From assembly GCA_026874595.1 (NCBI GenBank), contig CM049322.1, positions 30,505,340 through 30,569,339 on the forward strand: a DNA stretch of 64,000 nucleotides, in the 5' to 3' direction. The DNA comes from Sipunculus nudus (Eukaryota; Annelida; Sipuncula; Golfingiida; Sipunculidae). Numbering within the stretch: position 1 is the first letter of the stretch; each line of letters begins with the position of its first letter. The notes under the pieces are model-generated. The model searched no databases, was not told where the DNA came from, and worked only from the letters and a program-made list of their open reading frames with translations. The translations under genes were made by a program, and so were the position numbers. Below are positions 1-12,065 of the stretch, one piece after another.

Positions 1-1060
1 TAGAAATTAGTGTAAGACATAAGATGTAATAGTTTCAAAAGGATTCCATCAAAACTGTGGCCTACAGAATGCTATATGTGAGACGCAAGAGCCAACAAGC
101 AGGCGAATTTGAGGACAACTGACAAATAGACGAAAACACTGACAAAGTGACTCAAAATTGAGTCCAGATGACTTCTCCAGGTTATGGAGAAGACTCAAAG
201 GAAGAAAAAAGCTACAGTTTATGTAACTGAGGTTTATAGTTTTGGAGATATTGCCAAAGCATGATATGTTGGGAGAGGTTCGAGTTCAGCGCTCCCTAGC
301 GGCCATATCCGGAAAATGAAAAATTGGTTTCGAGATATTAGTGTAAGACTTAAGATGTAACAGTTTCAAAAGGATTCTTTCAAAACTGTGGCCTGTAGAA
401 TGCTATATGTTAGACGCAAGAGCAAGCAGGCGAATTTGAGGACAACTGACAAACAGACAGACACGCTGACAAAGTGTCACAAAATTGTGACCAGATGACT
501 ACACTAGGTTATGGAGAAGACTCAGAGGAAGAAAATAAGCTATAGTTTATGTAATTGAGGCTTATAATTTTGGAGATATTGCCAAAACATGATATGTTGG
601 GAGAGGTTCGAGTTCAGCGCCCCCTAGCGGCCATATCCGGAAAATGAAAAATTGGTTTCGAGATATTAGTGTAAGACTTAAGAAGTAACAGTTTCAAAAG
701 GATTCTTTCAAAACTGTGGCCTGTAGAATGCTATATGTTAGACGCAAGAGCAAGCAGGCGAATTTGAGGACAACTGACAAACAGACAGACACAATGACAA
801 AGTGACACAACACTGAGACCAGATGACATTATCAGTTTATGGAGAAGACTCAGAGGGAAAAAATAAGCTATAGTTTATGTAATTGAGGCTTTGGGTTTTA
901 GAGATATGGCCAATGTAATGATATCTGTGTGAGGGTCGTGTGCAGCGCCCCCTAGCAGCCATATTAAAAAAATGAAAAAACAATTTCGAGATACTAGTCT
1001 AGGACTTATGATATGTCAGTTTCAAAAAGATTCCTGCAATAATGTGGCCTTTGGCGCAAG
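1..1060 (+). repeat. 330-bp satellite, three degenerate units
   Basis: Three successive units share the same landmarks: a tttggagatat block at about 241, 569 and 893, then a CTCF-like core of the type CCCCCTAGCGGCC, then a tttcgagatattagtgtaagac block. The spacing is about 328 bp. This is the same family as the 331-bp subunits at 14-26 kb. The units are diverged from one another, so this is an old edge of the satellite. No coding frame is supported. Confidence 0.85.
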
Positions 1061-1509
1061 ATGAATGAAATCTCGAAATATCTCTATTCACAAGATATTT
1101 TACGAGATACTGCAAGACTTGTAATAAAATCTTGTAGTACTAGTTGAATGCTACCTGATGCAAAAACCTAGATCACTCTAGCTTTAAAACTGACAAAGTT
1201 AGAAAAATAAGATCCCTTTTTTTCGAATATCATGACTTTTCCCCAGAAATTTGTAACCATGGTTACGGCAAATTTGAGTCAGCTACACACCAGATGACAG
1301 GCCTTGGAATGACGATTAAAATGAGCTATTGTTGAAGTAGATACGACTAATAGTCACAAAGATATGAAGAAAAAAACGTTTTGAGAAGTTTTGACGACCT
1401 TGACCTTGACCTTTGACCTATTTTAACCAAAAACAATAGGGCACCTAGAAATTATGTTTTCGAACATCACTGTAAGTTTCAAGGTTATTGTGGCAAAATT
1501 GTGGCCAGG
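1061..1509 (+). repeat. cassette copy: inverted repeat, X-box-like palindrome, nuclear-receptor motif
   Basis: Follows the satellite directly. It holds a degenerate ATCTCG/CGAGAT inverted repeat (about 1070-1110), the perfect palindrome GTAACCATGGTTAC at 1253-1266, and a triple TGACC-type motif at 1396-1419 that reads AGGTCAAAGGTCA on the minus strand. The order and spacing match copies elsewhere in the window (for example 17738-18214). The function is unknown. Confidence 0.75.
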
Positions 1510-1715
1510 AGAGTGGTGACAAACAAACAAACAGACAAACAGACAAACAGACATACGCGACTGACCAATATGCTTGCCGAAATCTTTGATTCCGGCAAGC
1601 AACAAACAGACAAAGAGACAAACAGACATACGCAACTGACGAACATGCTTGCCGAAATCGAAGATTTCCGGCAAGCAACAAGATGACCAGAGGTCACGCG
1701 CTTGCCGGAAATGGA
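1510..1715 (+). repeat. hairpin minisatellite, two full units plus a half
   Basis: A CAGACAAACAAA-rich spacer separates inverted repeats of the form GCTTGCCGAAATC..GATTTCCGGCAAGC. Unit 1 (about 1571-1601) has a long left arm (GAAATC) but a short right arm (GATTC). Unit 2 (about 1647-1676) is fully paired apart from one bulge. A half hairpin ends the array near 1712. All open frames across this stretch are repeat translations rich in VCLFVCL on the minus strand. Confidence 0.85.
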
Positions 1716-2660
1716 AATAATACAGACAGATAAACAGAGAGTGCATGTAGAAACAGTCATATGAATGAGCAACATTGCGGGGGCAGCAGAAACGGATAAT
1801 ATGTTTATTTATGCATGCTGACGTTTAACAGCTGTGAAAAAGGGACCAAGTTCAAACATTTCCATGAAATTCCGTTAATCTCGTTTGACAAGAGGCAGTG
1901 AGACGTTTTCAGGTTTGTCATGTAAAGCTGGCAAAATGATATGAAATGCCGAAAACTGGACCTGTCTGGCTATAAAAGCCGCTGAGTTCTAAGCATTTGC
2001 ATGAAATCTCGTGTTTTCTCGTTTGACGGGAAATGGTGCGAGCTTTGGGGAGATTTCCAGTTTTGTCATGTCAGGTTTGTCAAATATTACAAAATGCCGA
2101 AAACTAGACCTGTCTAGCTGCAGAAGTCACTGTGTTATTAGCATTTCTGTGAAATCTCGTTTTTTATCGTTTGACGAGATATGGTGCGAGATTTGGCCAG
2201 TCTTGCAGGTTTGTCATGTCAAGCCGTCCAAATGTTATGAAATGCCAAAAACTAGACCTGTCTAGCCGTAAAAGTCGCCGACTTATATGCATTTCTGTGA
2301 AATCTTGTTTTTCCACATTTGATCAGATATAGTGCGAGATTTGGCCAGTTTCGCAGTTTTACTATGTCAAGTTGGCCAAATGTTACCAAATGCCGAAAAC
2401 TAGACCTGAGTTGCTGTAAAAGTCGCCTGGTTATAAGCATTTCCATGATATCTCGTTTTTTCTTGCTTGACGAGATATGGTGCGAGATTTGGCCTGATTT
2501 CTTTTCTGGCGTGTCAAGCCATCCAAATGTTATGAAATGCCGAAAACTAGACCTGTGTAGCTGTAAAAGTCGCCAAGTTATAAGCATTTCCTTGAAATCT
2601 CGTTTTTTCTCGTTTGATGATAAACCGAGCGAAATTTGACGAGACTTGCAATTGAATGAC
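1716..2660 (+). repeat. 148-bp tandem array
   Basis: Repeats of a unit containing gcatttctgtgaaatctcg, then a Y-rich run, then TTTGACGAGA..GTGCGAGATTTGG. Starts of the gcattt landmark fall at about 1856, 1993, 2141, 2289, 2438 and 2584, that is spacings of 137, 148, 148, 149 and 146 bp. The units have diverged by scattered substitutions. About 140 bp before the array (1716-1855) shows nothing recognisable. Confidence 0.85.
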
Positions 2661-3230
2661 TTAGAACCAAGGGGAGGCAGCCTTATGCAAAAAAACTAGA
2701 CCCTTGAAACATAAATATTAATATTTTTTCACGTTTGACCAGATCTAGTGCAAGATTTGGTGATACTTTTGGTTTTATTATGCCAAGCTGCCTATAAGCT
2801 ACATAATGACCAAAACCAGACGTCTGTAGCTTAAAAATTGACAAAGATAAAAAATGTAGCATGACTATTTTCAAATTATCAAGTTTAAACCCAAAAATGC
2901 GTAACCATGGTAACGGCAGATTTGAGTCAGGTACCCATCATATAAAAGGCCATGGAATGACGAATAAAACAAGCTATGGTTTAAGTGGCTACGACCATTT
3001 GTTACAAAGTTATGGAGCAAAAACTGTATTGTATACTTTCCATGACCTTGACCTTCACCATGATGCGATGTTGACCAAAAACAATAGGGTTCCAGGACTT
3101 TGGGTTGTCAATCATCCCTGTAAGTTTCAAGTCAATTGCTGCAAAACTGTGGCCAGGAGAGCACCGACAAACAAACTAGACGAACAGAGGTCGAACACTT
3201 GCCGGAAGCGGAAATAAGAAAGTCAAACTA
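2661..3230 (+). repeat. degenerate cassette copy
   Basis: Contains a weak CGTTTGACCAGAT remnant, the near-palindrome GTAACCATGGTAAC at 2901-2914, a TGACCTTGACC motif near 3047 and a half hairpin (CTTGCCGG) near 3198. These are in the same order as in the better preserved copies. It is heavily mutated, and no coding frame is supported. Confidence 0.7.
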
Positions 3231-3920
3231 GGAGACAACATACAGCAGACAGGCAGGTTACATTTGGAACTGGTCAAATGAAGTACCCTAATTACGGCGG
3301 AAACAGAAGCACAATTTTTTGTGGTTATGCTGATTTTCAAAAGTCGCAGATGAGTAGACAGACAAACAGACAGACAGACGGGAAAAAACTCCATGTGAAA
3401 GCCATATACTCCTGTCATGGAGAATGGAAAACAGTCTATTAGAATAAAACTCCATATTTTGAATTTCAAGCATAAGAAGAATTTTATTGTAACGTATGTT
3501 AGGTCACCATGGTAATGGAAGAATATGACAGAGTCCCTACGAGGATAAACACATTAAATCTATTTTCAGATGCTGCAATTAATGTTGTGACACTGTCTAT
3601 AGTTTTGGAGATATGGCACAATAATGATAGCTGCAGCGCCATCTGGTGGCTATTTTCTAAAAGGAAAAAAATAAGTTCCCAGATATTTATTTTATTATAT
3701 ATATTTGATGTATAATTAAATTAAACCCCTGCAGATGATGACAGAGTCCCCAGGAGGATAAACGCATTAAATCTAGAATCAGATGCTGCAATCAATGTTG
3801 TGACAATGTGTATAGTTTTTGGAGATATGGCTTAATAATGATTGCTGCAGCGCCAACTGGCGGCTATTTTCTAAAAGGAAAAAAATACGTTTCGAAATAT
3901 TTCATTTTTTATTATAAATA
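3231..3920 (+). repeat. 200-bp repeat family (GCAGCGCCATCTGG), two units
   Basis: Two units with gcagcgccatctggtgg at about 3633 and a variant at about 3847 are followed by attatatatatttgatgtataatta and a cccc(t)gcagaatacgac block. The same family is arrayed at 5700-7050. The first 200 bp is CAGACAGA-type simple sequence with a TTGATCAAATG-like block that recurs at 5990 and 26220. Confidence 0.8.
3634..3649 (-). promoter_or_regulatory. CTCF-like core motif
   Basis: On the minus strand this reads CCACCAGATGGCGCTG, which fits the consensus CCASYAGRKGGCRSY at every position. It lies in the 200-bp repeat family. Sister units carry CCGCCAGATGGCGCTG, one step from consensus. Binding is inference; only the motif match is seen. 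Confidence 0.5.
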
Positions 3921-4888
3921 TTTGATGTATAATTAAAATTTTACTCCTGCCCCCAACTGCTTAACCAGGGATCAGCCCATATTTTGACACCCCCAACTAC
4001 AAAATCTGGGATCCGTCCCTGGTTTTAAAGATTTGCCAGTGGTTCCTGGCAACACAAGTGGCCGCACAAGGGGACACAATAAAAATCACAGGTGTGTTCC
4101 CTCCACATTTAGCGGCTTTTGTCCTCCATTCAATGCTGCTTTGTGAGATTCATGGACAACCGCGCACGCCAACATGCAACTGTAATAGCCTTGCCGGCAC
4201 TTACCGGTCAACCCTGAAGCCACTTGTGCTCACGGCAATTGGATGTATTTTCATCATTTGATGAAAAACGAGGCAAGATTTGACGAGAATTGCAATAAAA
4301 TCACATGATGTGAATGAGAGTGTCAGACGCTGTCAAATGCTAAAAACTATATGTCTGTAGGGTATAAAATGACAGCATAATAGGCATTTGTTTAAATGGT
4401 CCACTGTTCTCGTTTGACGACAAATGGTGCGAGATATAACGAGATATTCATTTATATCACTTAACACTAATCAAATGATTGTTGAACAGTAGAAAAATAA
4501 AATCTCTAGCATAAAATTGAAAGAGATAAAGACATTTGTTGAATATTTTGTTCAAAATATCGAATATTCTCGTTTGGCGGTAGATGATGCGAGATTTGGC
4601 GAAATTTGCAGTTTTATCATGTTAAGCTTCCGAAAGGCTACCAGAGGCTGAAACCGTATACTCTTTAACCTAAAACGTGATCGAGTTATCAGCATTTCTG
4701 CGAAATCTCGTAATTTCTCGTTTGACGGAAAAACAGATCGAGATTCTACGAGACTTCCAATTGACTGGATTGGAGCCAAAGGAATGCTACCTCATGCAGA
4801 AAACTAGACCCTTGAAGTATAAATATCAACAGAGATAGAAGCAAAAAACTAATTATTTTCAGATTGTCAAGTTTTACCCCAAAATTTG

Positions 4889-4902
4889 GTTACCATGGTA
4901 AC
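4889..4902 (+). promoter_or_regulatory. X-box-like perfect palindrome
   Basis: GTTACCATGGTAAC is a 14-bp perfect palindrome and fits the RFX-factor X-box consensus GTNRCC-N(0-3)-RGYAAC at all positions. Identical copies lie at 8022-8035 and 31230-31243, always in the same repeat context. Factor binding is inference. Confidence 0.5.
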
Positions 4903-5035
4903 GGCAGCACAAAGCTACATGTACCCAGGAATAAGCCAATGATCCTAGTCTTAGATGCGACAAAAGAAATTGTTATATGCTTAATATTTTTTAAGATGTT
5001 GTGCAAAAATGATAAGTTGTAGTGTTACCAGTACC

Positions 5036-5049
5036 ACGCCCCCTGGTGG
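5036..5049 (-). promoter_or_regulatory. CTCF-like core motif
   Basis: Minus-strand CCACCAGGGGGCGT, matching CCASYAGRKGGCR. The same core recurs at 8170-8183, 31377-31390 and 35120-35133, each about 300 bp before an X-box-like palindrome. Only the motif is seen. Confidence 0.5.
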
Positions 5050-5630
5050 CTTTTTTAAAAAAATGAAAAAACAATTTCGAGATATTTATAAATAACACAA
5101 AATACATTAATTTCAAAGCCATTGTTAATAAAATGCAACCTGCAGGTCATATTTAATGAAATCTCGAAAACTCTCGTTTGACGAGAAATAGTGCGAGGTT
5201 TTGCGGGATTAACAATTCTATCATAAACAGCTCATGAAATACTACCTGATGCAGAAAACTAGAACTCTCTAGCTTTAAAAATGAAAAATTTAGAAAGAAA
5301 ATATCGAATTCTATCATTTCTTCCCAAAAATACGTTACTATGGTAACGAATGATCAGAGATATTTGCTAGCATGTGGAAAGGTAACATGATGAGGAATAA
5401 AATGAGCTAAAGATTAAGCCGCTACGATTATTTTTTACAAAGATATGAAGGAAAATCCGTTTTAAGGTTTTTCAGGGACCCTGACCTTGACCTTGAACCG
5501 TTCAAGGCCCAAAACAATAGGCACCCAGGGTTTTCGATTTTACACTTTTTCTATAAGTTTCAGGGCGATTGCTTCAGAATTGTGGCCTGTAGAGCACGGA
5601 CAAACAAACAGACAGACAAACAAACAAACT

Positions 5631-7053
5631 AGACGACCAGAGGTCGAACACTTGCCGGAAATGGCCGGTAATAAGACAGCGAAACAGACAGACAGTTACT
5701 AGGCAGACAGACAGGGAACGTATAACACTGTCTATAGTTTTGGAGATATGGCACAATGATGATTGCTGCAGCGCCATCTGGCGGCTATTTCTAAAAGGGC
5801 AAAAAATGTTTCGAGACATTTTATTTTTTTATTATATATATTTGATGTATAATTAAAATTTAACCCCCGCAGAATACGACAGAGTCCCCACAAGGTTAAA
5901 GGCATTAAATCTAGTTCCGGAAATGGCCGGAAATAAGACAGCAAAACAGACGGACAGTTACTAGTCAGGCAGACAGGGAACGTTTGGATTTGATCAAATG
6001 AACAACCGCTATCATGGTTAAAATGGAAGTACATTTTTATGTGATTTCGCTGATTTTCAATAGCCACAAATGAGTAGACAGACAGACGGAAAATAACTCC
6101 ATGTGTAGGCAATGTACTCCTGTCATGGAGAATGGAAAGCATGAATAAAATAAGCGTCAGTCAATTAGAATAAATCTTCATATTTTGAATTTCAGGAAAA
6201 AGAAGAATTTAATTGTAACCTATATTAGGCCCCCATGGTAACGGAAGAATATGACAGAGTCTTCACGAGGATAAACCCATTAAATCTAGTTTCAGATGCT
6301 GCAATCAATGTTGTGACACTATCTCTAGTTTTATAGATATGGCAAAAAAATGATTGCTGCAGTGCCATCTGGCGGCTATTATTAAAAGGACAAAAAGTAA
6401 GTTTCGAGATATTTTATTTTTTTATAATAAATATTTGATGTATAATTAAATTTAAACTTCTGCTGAATATGACAATGTCCCCACGAGGAAAACGCATTAA
6501 ATCTAGGTTCAGAAGCTGCAATCAATGTTGTGACACCGTCTATAGTTTTGGAGATATGGCACAATAATGATTACTGCAGCGCCATCTGAAAGGAAAAAAA
6601 AATAATTTCGAGATATTTTATTTTTAATTATATATATTTTATGTATAATTAAACTTTAACCCCCGCGCAATACGACAGTCCCCACGAGGTTAAACGCTTT
6701 AAATCTAGTTTCAGAAGCTGCAATCAATGTTGTGACACTGTCTATAGTTTTGGAGATATGGCACAATAATGATTGCTGCAGCGCCATCTGAAAGGGAAAA
6801 AAATAATTTCGAGATATTTTATTTTTAATTATATATATTTTATGTATAATTAAACTTTAACTCCCGCGGAATACGACAGTCCCCACGAGGTTAAACGCTT
6901 TAAATCTAGTTTCAGAAGCTGCAATCAATGTTGTGACACTGTCTATAGTTTTGGAGATATGGCACAATAATGATTGCTGCAGCGCCATCTGGGGGCTATT
7001 TTCTAAAAGGAAAAAAATTAAAAATTTCCAGATATTTTATTTTAATATATATA
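5631..7053 (+). repeat. 200-bp family array between the two duplication copies
   Basis: Begins with a hairpin-minisatellite remnant (about 5631-5710), then units with gcagcgccatctg at about 5767, 6358, 6574, 6778 and 6979. The last three are spaced 204 and 201 bp and are close in sequence. Some units lack the gcggctattttc half of the core. A CAGACAGACAGACGG tract at about 6070 sits in a block also found at 3340. No gene is seen. Confidence 0.85.
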
Positions 7054-8763
7054 TTTGATGTATAATTAAAATTTTACTCCTGCCCCCAACTGCTTAACCA
7101 GGGATCAGCCCATATTTTGACACCCCCAACTACAAAATCGGGGATCCGTCCCTGGTTTCAAAGATTTGCCAGTGGTTCCTGGCAACACAAGTGGCCGCAC
7201 AAGGGGACACAATAAAAATCACAGGTGTGTTCCCTCCAGATTTAGCGGCTTTTGTCCTCCATTCAATGCTGCTTTGTGAGATTCATGGACGACCGCGCAC
7301 GCCAACATGCAACTGTAATAGCCTTGCCGGCACTTACCGGTCAACCCTGAAGCCACTTGTGCTCACGGCAATTGGATGTATTTTCATCATTTGATGAAAA
7401 ACGAGGCAAGATTTGACGAGAATTGCAATAAAATCACATGATGTGAATGAGAGTGTCAGACGCTGTCAAATGCTAAAAACTATATGTCTGTAGGGTATAA
7501 AATGACAGCATAATAGGCATTTGTTTAAATGGTCCACTGTTCTCGTTTGACGACAAATGGTGCGAGATATAACGAGATATTCATTTATATCACTTAACAC
7601 TAATCAAATGATTGTTGAACAGTAGAAAAATAAAATCTCTAGCATAAAATTGAAAGAGATAAAGACATTTGTTGAATATTTTGTTCAAAATATCGAATAT
7701 TCTCGTTTGGCGGTAGATGATGCGAGATTTGGCGAAATTTGCAGTTTTATCATGTTAAGCTTCCGAAAGGCTACCAGAGGCTGAAACCGTATACTCTTTA
7801 ACCTAAAACGTGATCGAGTTATCAGCATTTCTGTGAAATCTCGTAATTTCTCGTTTGACGGAAAAACAGATCGAGATTCTACGAGACTTCCAATTGACTG
7901 GATTGGAGCCAAAGGAATGCTACCTCATGCAGAAAACTAGACCCTTGAAGTATAAATATCAACAGAGATAGAAGCAAAAAACTAATTATTTTCAGATTGT
8001 CAAGTTTTACCCCAAAATTTGGTTACCATGGTAACGGCAGCACAAAGCTACATGTACCCAGGAATAAGCCAATGATCCTAGTCTTAGATGCGACAAAAGA
8101 AATTGTTATATGCTTAATATTTTTTTAAGATGTTGTGCAAAAATGATAAGTTGTAGTGTTACCAGTACCACGCCCCCTGGTGGCTTTTTTAAAAAAATGA
8201 AAAAACAATTTCGAGATATTTATAAATAACACAAAATACATTAATTTCAAAGCCATTGTTAATAAAATGCAACCTGCAGGTCATATTTAATGAAATCTCG
8301 AAAACTCTCGTTTGACAAGAAATAGTGCGAGGTTTTGCGGGATTAACAATTCTATCATAAACAGCTCATGAAATACTACCTGATGCAGAAAACTAGAACT
8401 CTCTAGCTTTAAAAATGAAAAATTTAGAAAGAAAATATCGAATTCTATCATTTCTTCCCAAAAATACGTTACTATGGTAACGAATGATCAGAGATATTTG
8501 CTAGCATGTGGAAAGGTAACATGATGAGGAATAAAATGAGCTAAAGATTAAGCCGCTACGATTATTTTTTACAAAGATATGAAGGAAAATCCGTTTTAAG
8601 GTTTTTCAGGGACCCTGACCTTGACCTTGAACCGTTCAAGGCCCAAAACAATAGGCACCCAGGGTTTTCGATTTTACACTTTTTCTATAAGTTTCAGGGC
8701 GATTGCTTCAGAATTGTGGCCTGTAGAGCACCGACAAACAAACAGACAGACAAACAAACAAAC
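7054..8763 (+). repeat. segmental duplication, copy 2
   Basis: Near-identical repeat of 3921-5630. Differences are single bases, for example in the open frame at 7191-7394 against 4058-4261. It diverges from copy 1 inside the CAGACAAACAAA minisatellite at about 8763, where this copy keeps three more hairpin units. It contains GTTACCATGGTAAC at 8022-8035 and GTTACTATGGTAAC at about 8467-8480. Confidence 0.9.
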
Positions 8764-9087
8764 AAACATACGGAACTGACCAACATACTTGCGAAAATCG
8801 AAGATTTCCGGCAAGTAACAAACATAAGGAACTGACCAACATACTTGCGAAAATCGAAGATTTCCGGCAAGTAACAAACATACGGAACTGACCAACATGC
8901 TTGCGAAAATCGAAGATTTCCGGCAAGCAACAAACTATATGACCTGAGGTCACACGCTTGCCAGAATTGATGTAAAGTTATTCAGATGAACGAGCAGTGT
9001 CAAAGTGAAAGAAAATAACCCATAGTTTGTGAAGAAAGAACCAATATTAACAAAGTTCTAAAGAAAATAAGATTTTGATATATTTTT
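8764..9087 (+). repeat. hairpin minisatellite (three units) and flank
   Basis: Three units of about 60 bp, each with ACTTGCGAAAATC..GATTTCCGGCAAGT or a variant, separated by aacaaacatacggaactgacc. In the first two units both arm ends changed together (ACTTGC..GCAAGT instead of GCTTGC..GCAAGC). A half hairpin follows near 8956. The last 130 bp (gtaaagttattcagatgaac.. onward) is the standard flank also seen at about 15380, 16980 and 18380. Confidence 0.85.
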
Positions 9088-11669
9088 AGCTCAGCTGACT
9101 ATAAGTCATCTGAGCTATAGTCGTGGTCCATTGTCCGTCGTCCGTCCGTCTGTCCGTCCGTCCGTCCGTAGATGTGGCACGTTTTGAAACCGTAAGACCT
9201 AGGAATCCAAAATTCAGCATAATGTTAGATGTCCCCAAGATCTCCTACCAAGCCGAAAACTGGGTCTTTGCGACTTCATTCCTTTGAGAAATTAAGGAAA
9301 AACCTCAATTTTTTTATTAAAAACCTATATTCACACTTCAGGACTGCCTAATATCAAAACCACTCATCTGTTTTTCCTCATATTTCCTATAAATAATCCG
9401 CTATATAATTCCTATGTACATGCCAGAAATTAGGTCTGTATTATATAATTTAAAAAAGTTATGGACCCAAACATAATGCATTTTGTAAATAATCAGGAAA
9501 GAAATTTTATCACTTAACACAAAACTTGTTAAAGCTAAGCACTTTTTTTCCAGTAATATTACTTTTATTAATCAAAATTAAATTGTATACCCAAAATTAG
9601 ATCAAAATCTTTTAAATTTTTTAAAATATTAGCAAAAATAAAAAATTGGTACCTTAAATTTTGCCCAACTTTGACCATGGCACGTTTTTTTGCTGTAACT
9701 GCTGTGGATTTAATTTTCACAGCATGTTTTTATTTATCATTTCAACTGTTAACACCAAACATTTGAAACCAGTTGATCAAAAACTGTAGATTTTATTCAA
9801 GTTTTCAAGCACCATGTCACATATTGCTAGTGTTATGCAGTTTGCTAGAGCTCAGCTCCCGAGCTTCAGCTCTAAGTTCCTTAAATTTGGCATACAGTTA
9901 GATTTCTCCAAAATCCCCTACCATGCCAAGAATTTGGTCACTAGGACTTAATTCCTTCGAGATATCAATGAAAACTTCATTTTTCCATTGAAAACCCATT
10001 GTTACACTTTAAGACTGCCTAATATCAAAACCACTGATCTGACTTTAATCATAAATAATATACATATTTTTCTATACATTCGCTATGTATGATGTCAGTA
10101 TTGCATAATTGTTTTAAGTTATGGGCCCAAACATAATGCACTTTGTAAAAAATCAAGAAATATATTTACTCCCTAAACAAGGGCATTGCTGAAGCTAGAG
10201 ATTTTTTTGTCAGGGATGTAACATTATTTAATCAAGATTCAATTGAATACCCAAAATTAGTTCTAGATTTTTCATATTTTATAAGTTATTAGTATAAATA
10301 TAAAATTAGTACCTTAAATTTTGCCCAACTGTGACCATGGCACGTTTGTTTCCCGTGAGCACTGTTGATATAATTTTCATATCATGCACACATAAGGATT
10401 TCAGCTTTTTAGTTTAGAAAGCTGAAAGAAATTGGCCAAATATTGTAGCTTTTATTAATGTTTTTTATGAGACCCTGTCAGACTTTGGCTCTCTCCAGCC
10501 CCTCTTGAGTCACCTGTATGTTGACCTTGTTGACCTTTCATCAAATTATGCACGCTTGAGGCGAGAATCCAGGCAGCTTATGGCCAGCCACAGTTGATCC
10601 AGGTGTCCAACCCAACTCATCTAGTAGTTTTAATCAACAACATAACAATAAACAATAAATTAATAAATTTTTATTGGTTTTTAATAACAAATTAAAGAAA
10701 AATAGAAAAGGAATTTGTTAGTTTATAATAACAGGAAATTAACATGCAGTTACTGATGATATAAGAATCTTGTATTGATGGGTAGAATGTCACATATTCC
10801 AAATAACACCATGCAGTCACCTATGGCATTTTCAGTTCAATTTTAATGATAAAGAAGTAAATCATATTATTTATTACTAATAATTAGGGATTATATGAAG
10901 GAAATTAATGATAGACAAAGATGCAGTTGATAATATTAATCTAGATTCCTACTGTGTCTAGTGTGTACAGTGATGTGAAATAAGTCCAGAATGAATTTTT
11001 TACAGTTATTTTTTAATATAAATAAAAGCCATAAAACCAGGTACTTATGATCATTATTTAAATGTGTGACTTTTGTATATTCTGGATTCTCAACATCATT
11101 GTTTGGTGAAAACTGAATAAATACCAGACATGGTGCGAATACTTTGTAATTGTATTTAAATACGAATATGATTATGTACTCCATTAAATTTCTTGCATAA
11201 AGAATGGGAATTCAGGTAAAAATGGAAGTGCAAATACTTTCAAAATGTATTCATGAATGCATTCATGAATATATTCTTTAATATTATTTTGATAATCATA
11301 TCAGTTATATTTCATTTTAAAAAATCGTACGATTCTCTTATTATTTTTAATAAAAATTATATTTGGGACAATATTTGTAATTCTTTTAATAAATAGTTAA
11401 ACTCTTATATTATATGTTCTGCTTATAAGTTATATGGCCAAGTCAAAATCTGTGTGACAGTAGTACTCCATTTGTTAATAAAATAAATGAAATCAATCCT
11501 CTTCCCTGTCTCCAAAGGTACTATCAAAATCATACACAAGCTAAACAACAACAACTCATAATACAGCTTATATTTATTACCACACAAAACCAGCATGTGC
11601 CTCATTTCTAAATAATATTTTTTTATCATATATAACAGCTGAGCGTCGTGACCCATAGGTCCCTTGTTA
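9088..11669 (+). mobile_element. long Helentron-like non-autonomous element
   Basis: The left end is a hairpin (9088-9116), AGCTCAGCTGAC, loop TATAA, GTCATCTGAGCT. The right end is CAGCTGAGC followed by a short palindromic block (GACCCATAGGTC, GACCCATGGGTC in sister copies) and CCTTGT. The left GCTCAGCTGA and right (T/A)CAGCTGAGC are complementary. The host satellite supplies the empty site: tatattttgatcacc at 15485, 17066, 18486 and 20233 becomes tatattttt - element - tatcacc, with no target duplication. The body is AT-rich and without a coding frame I can support. No Rep-helicase is present, so this would be a passenger copy. The class call is inference from end structure. Confidence 0.6.
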
Positions 11670-12065
11670 TCACCTTGTCCTTGACCTTTGACTTATTTGA
11701 ATAATAAAAATAGGACTTCCAGATATCATCACAATATATGACAAGTGTAATTTACAAAACGATTCCTGCAAAACTGTGGCCAGTAGAATGCTACATGTGA
11801 GACGCGAGAACCAGGAAGCATGCGAAATTGAGGACAACTGACAAACAGACAAACATACTGACAAACTGACCCAAGATTGAGAACAGATGACTTAATCATG
11901 TTATGAAGAATCCTCAGAGGAAGATAATAAGCTATAGTTTATGTAAATGAGGTCAATAGTTTTGGAGGTATGGCCAAAAAATGATATTTTGTGCAAGTTT
12001 TAGTGCACCGCCCCCTAGCAGCCAATTCTGGAAAATGAAAAATCGGTTTTGAGATATTAGTGTAA
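11670..12065 (+). repeat. satellite flank resumed after the inserted element
   Basis: Continues the host sequence interrupted at 9087: TGACC-type motif (about 11672-11695), a block ending CATACTGACAAACTGACCCAAG, then most of a 330-bp subunit with its core near 12009. The series breaks off at about 12065 inside ttagtgtaagacaaaag. Confidence 0.8.

Larger units (their letters stand above)
3921..5630 (+). repeat. segmental duplication, copy 1
   Basis: Almost identical to 7054-8763 with a constant offset of 3133 bp and only scattered single-base differences. It contains a block found also near 30550 and 34610 (ttgccggcacttaccgg..cacggcaattgg), 148-bp family sequence (4380-4800), a palindrome GTTACCATGGTAAC (4889-4902), a CTCF-like core (5036-5049), an inverted repeat near 5157-5200, GTTACTATGGTAAC (5334-5347), a nuclear-receptor-like motif near 5478 and the start of a hairpin minisatellite. 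An open frame at 4058-4261 is present in both copies but matches nothing I recognise. Confidence 0.9.

Noticed and set aside
4058-4261. Conserved 67-codon frame present in both duplication copies (also 7191-7394)
   Set aside because: Conservation is explained by the recent duplication. The diverged relative near 30550 does not keep the frame.
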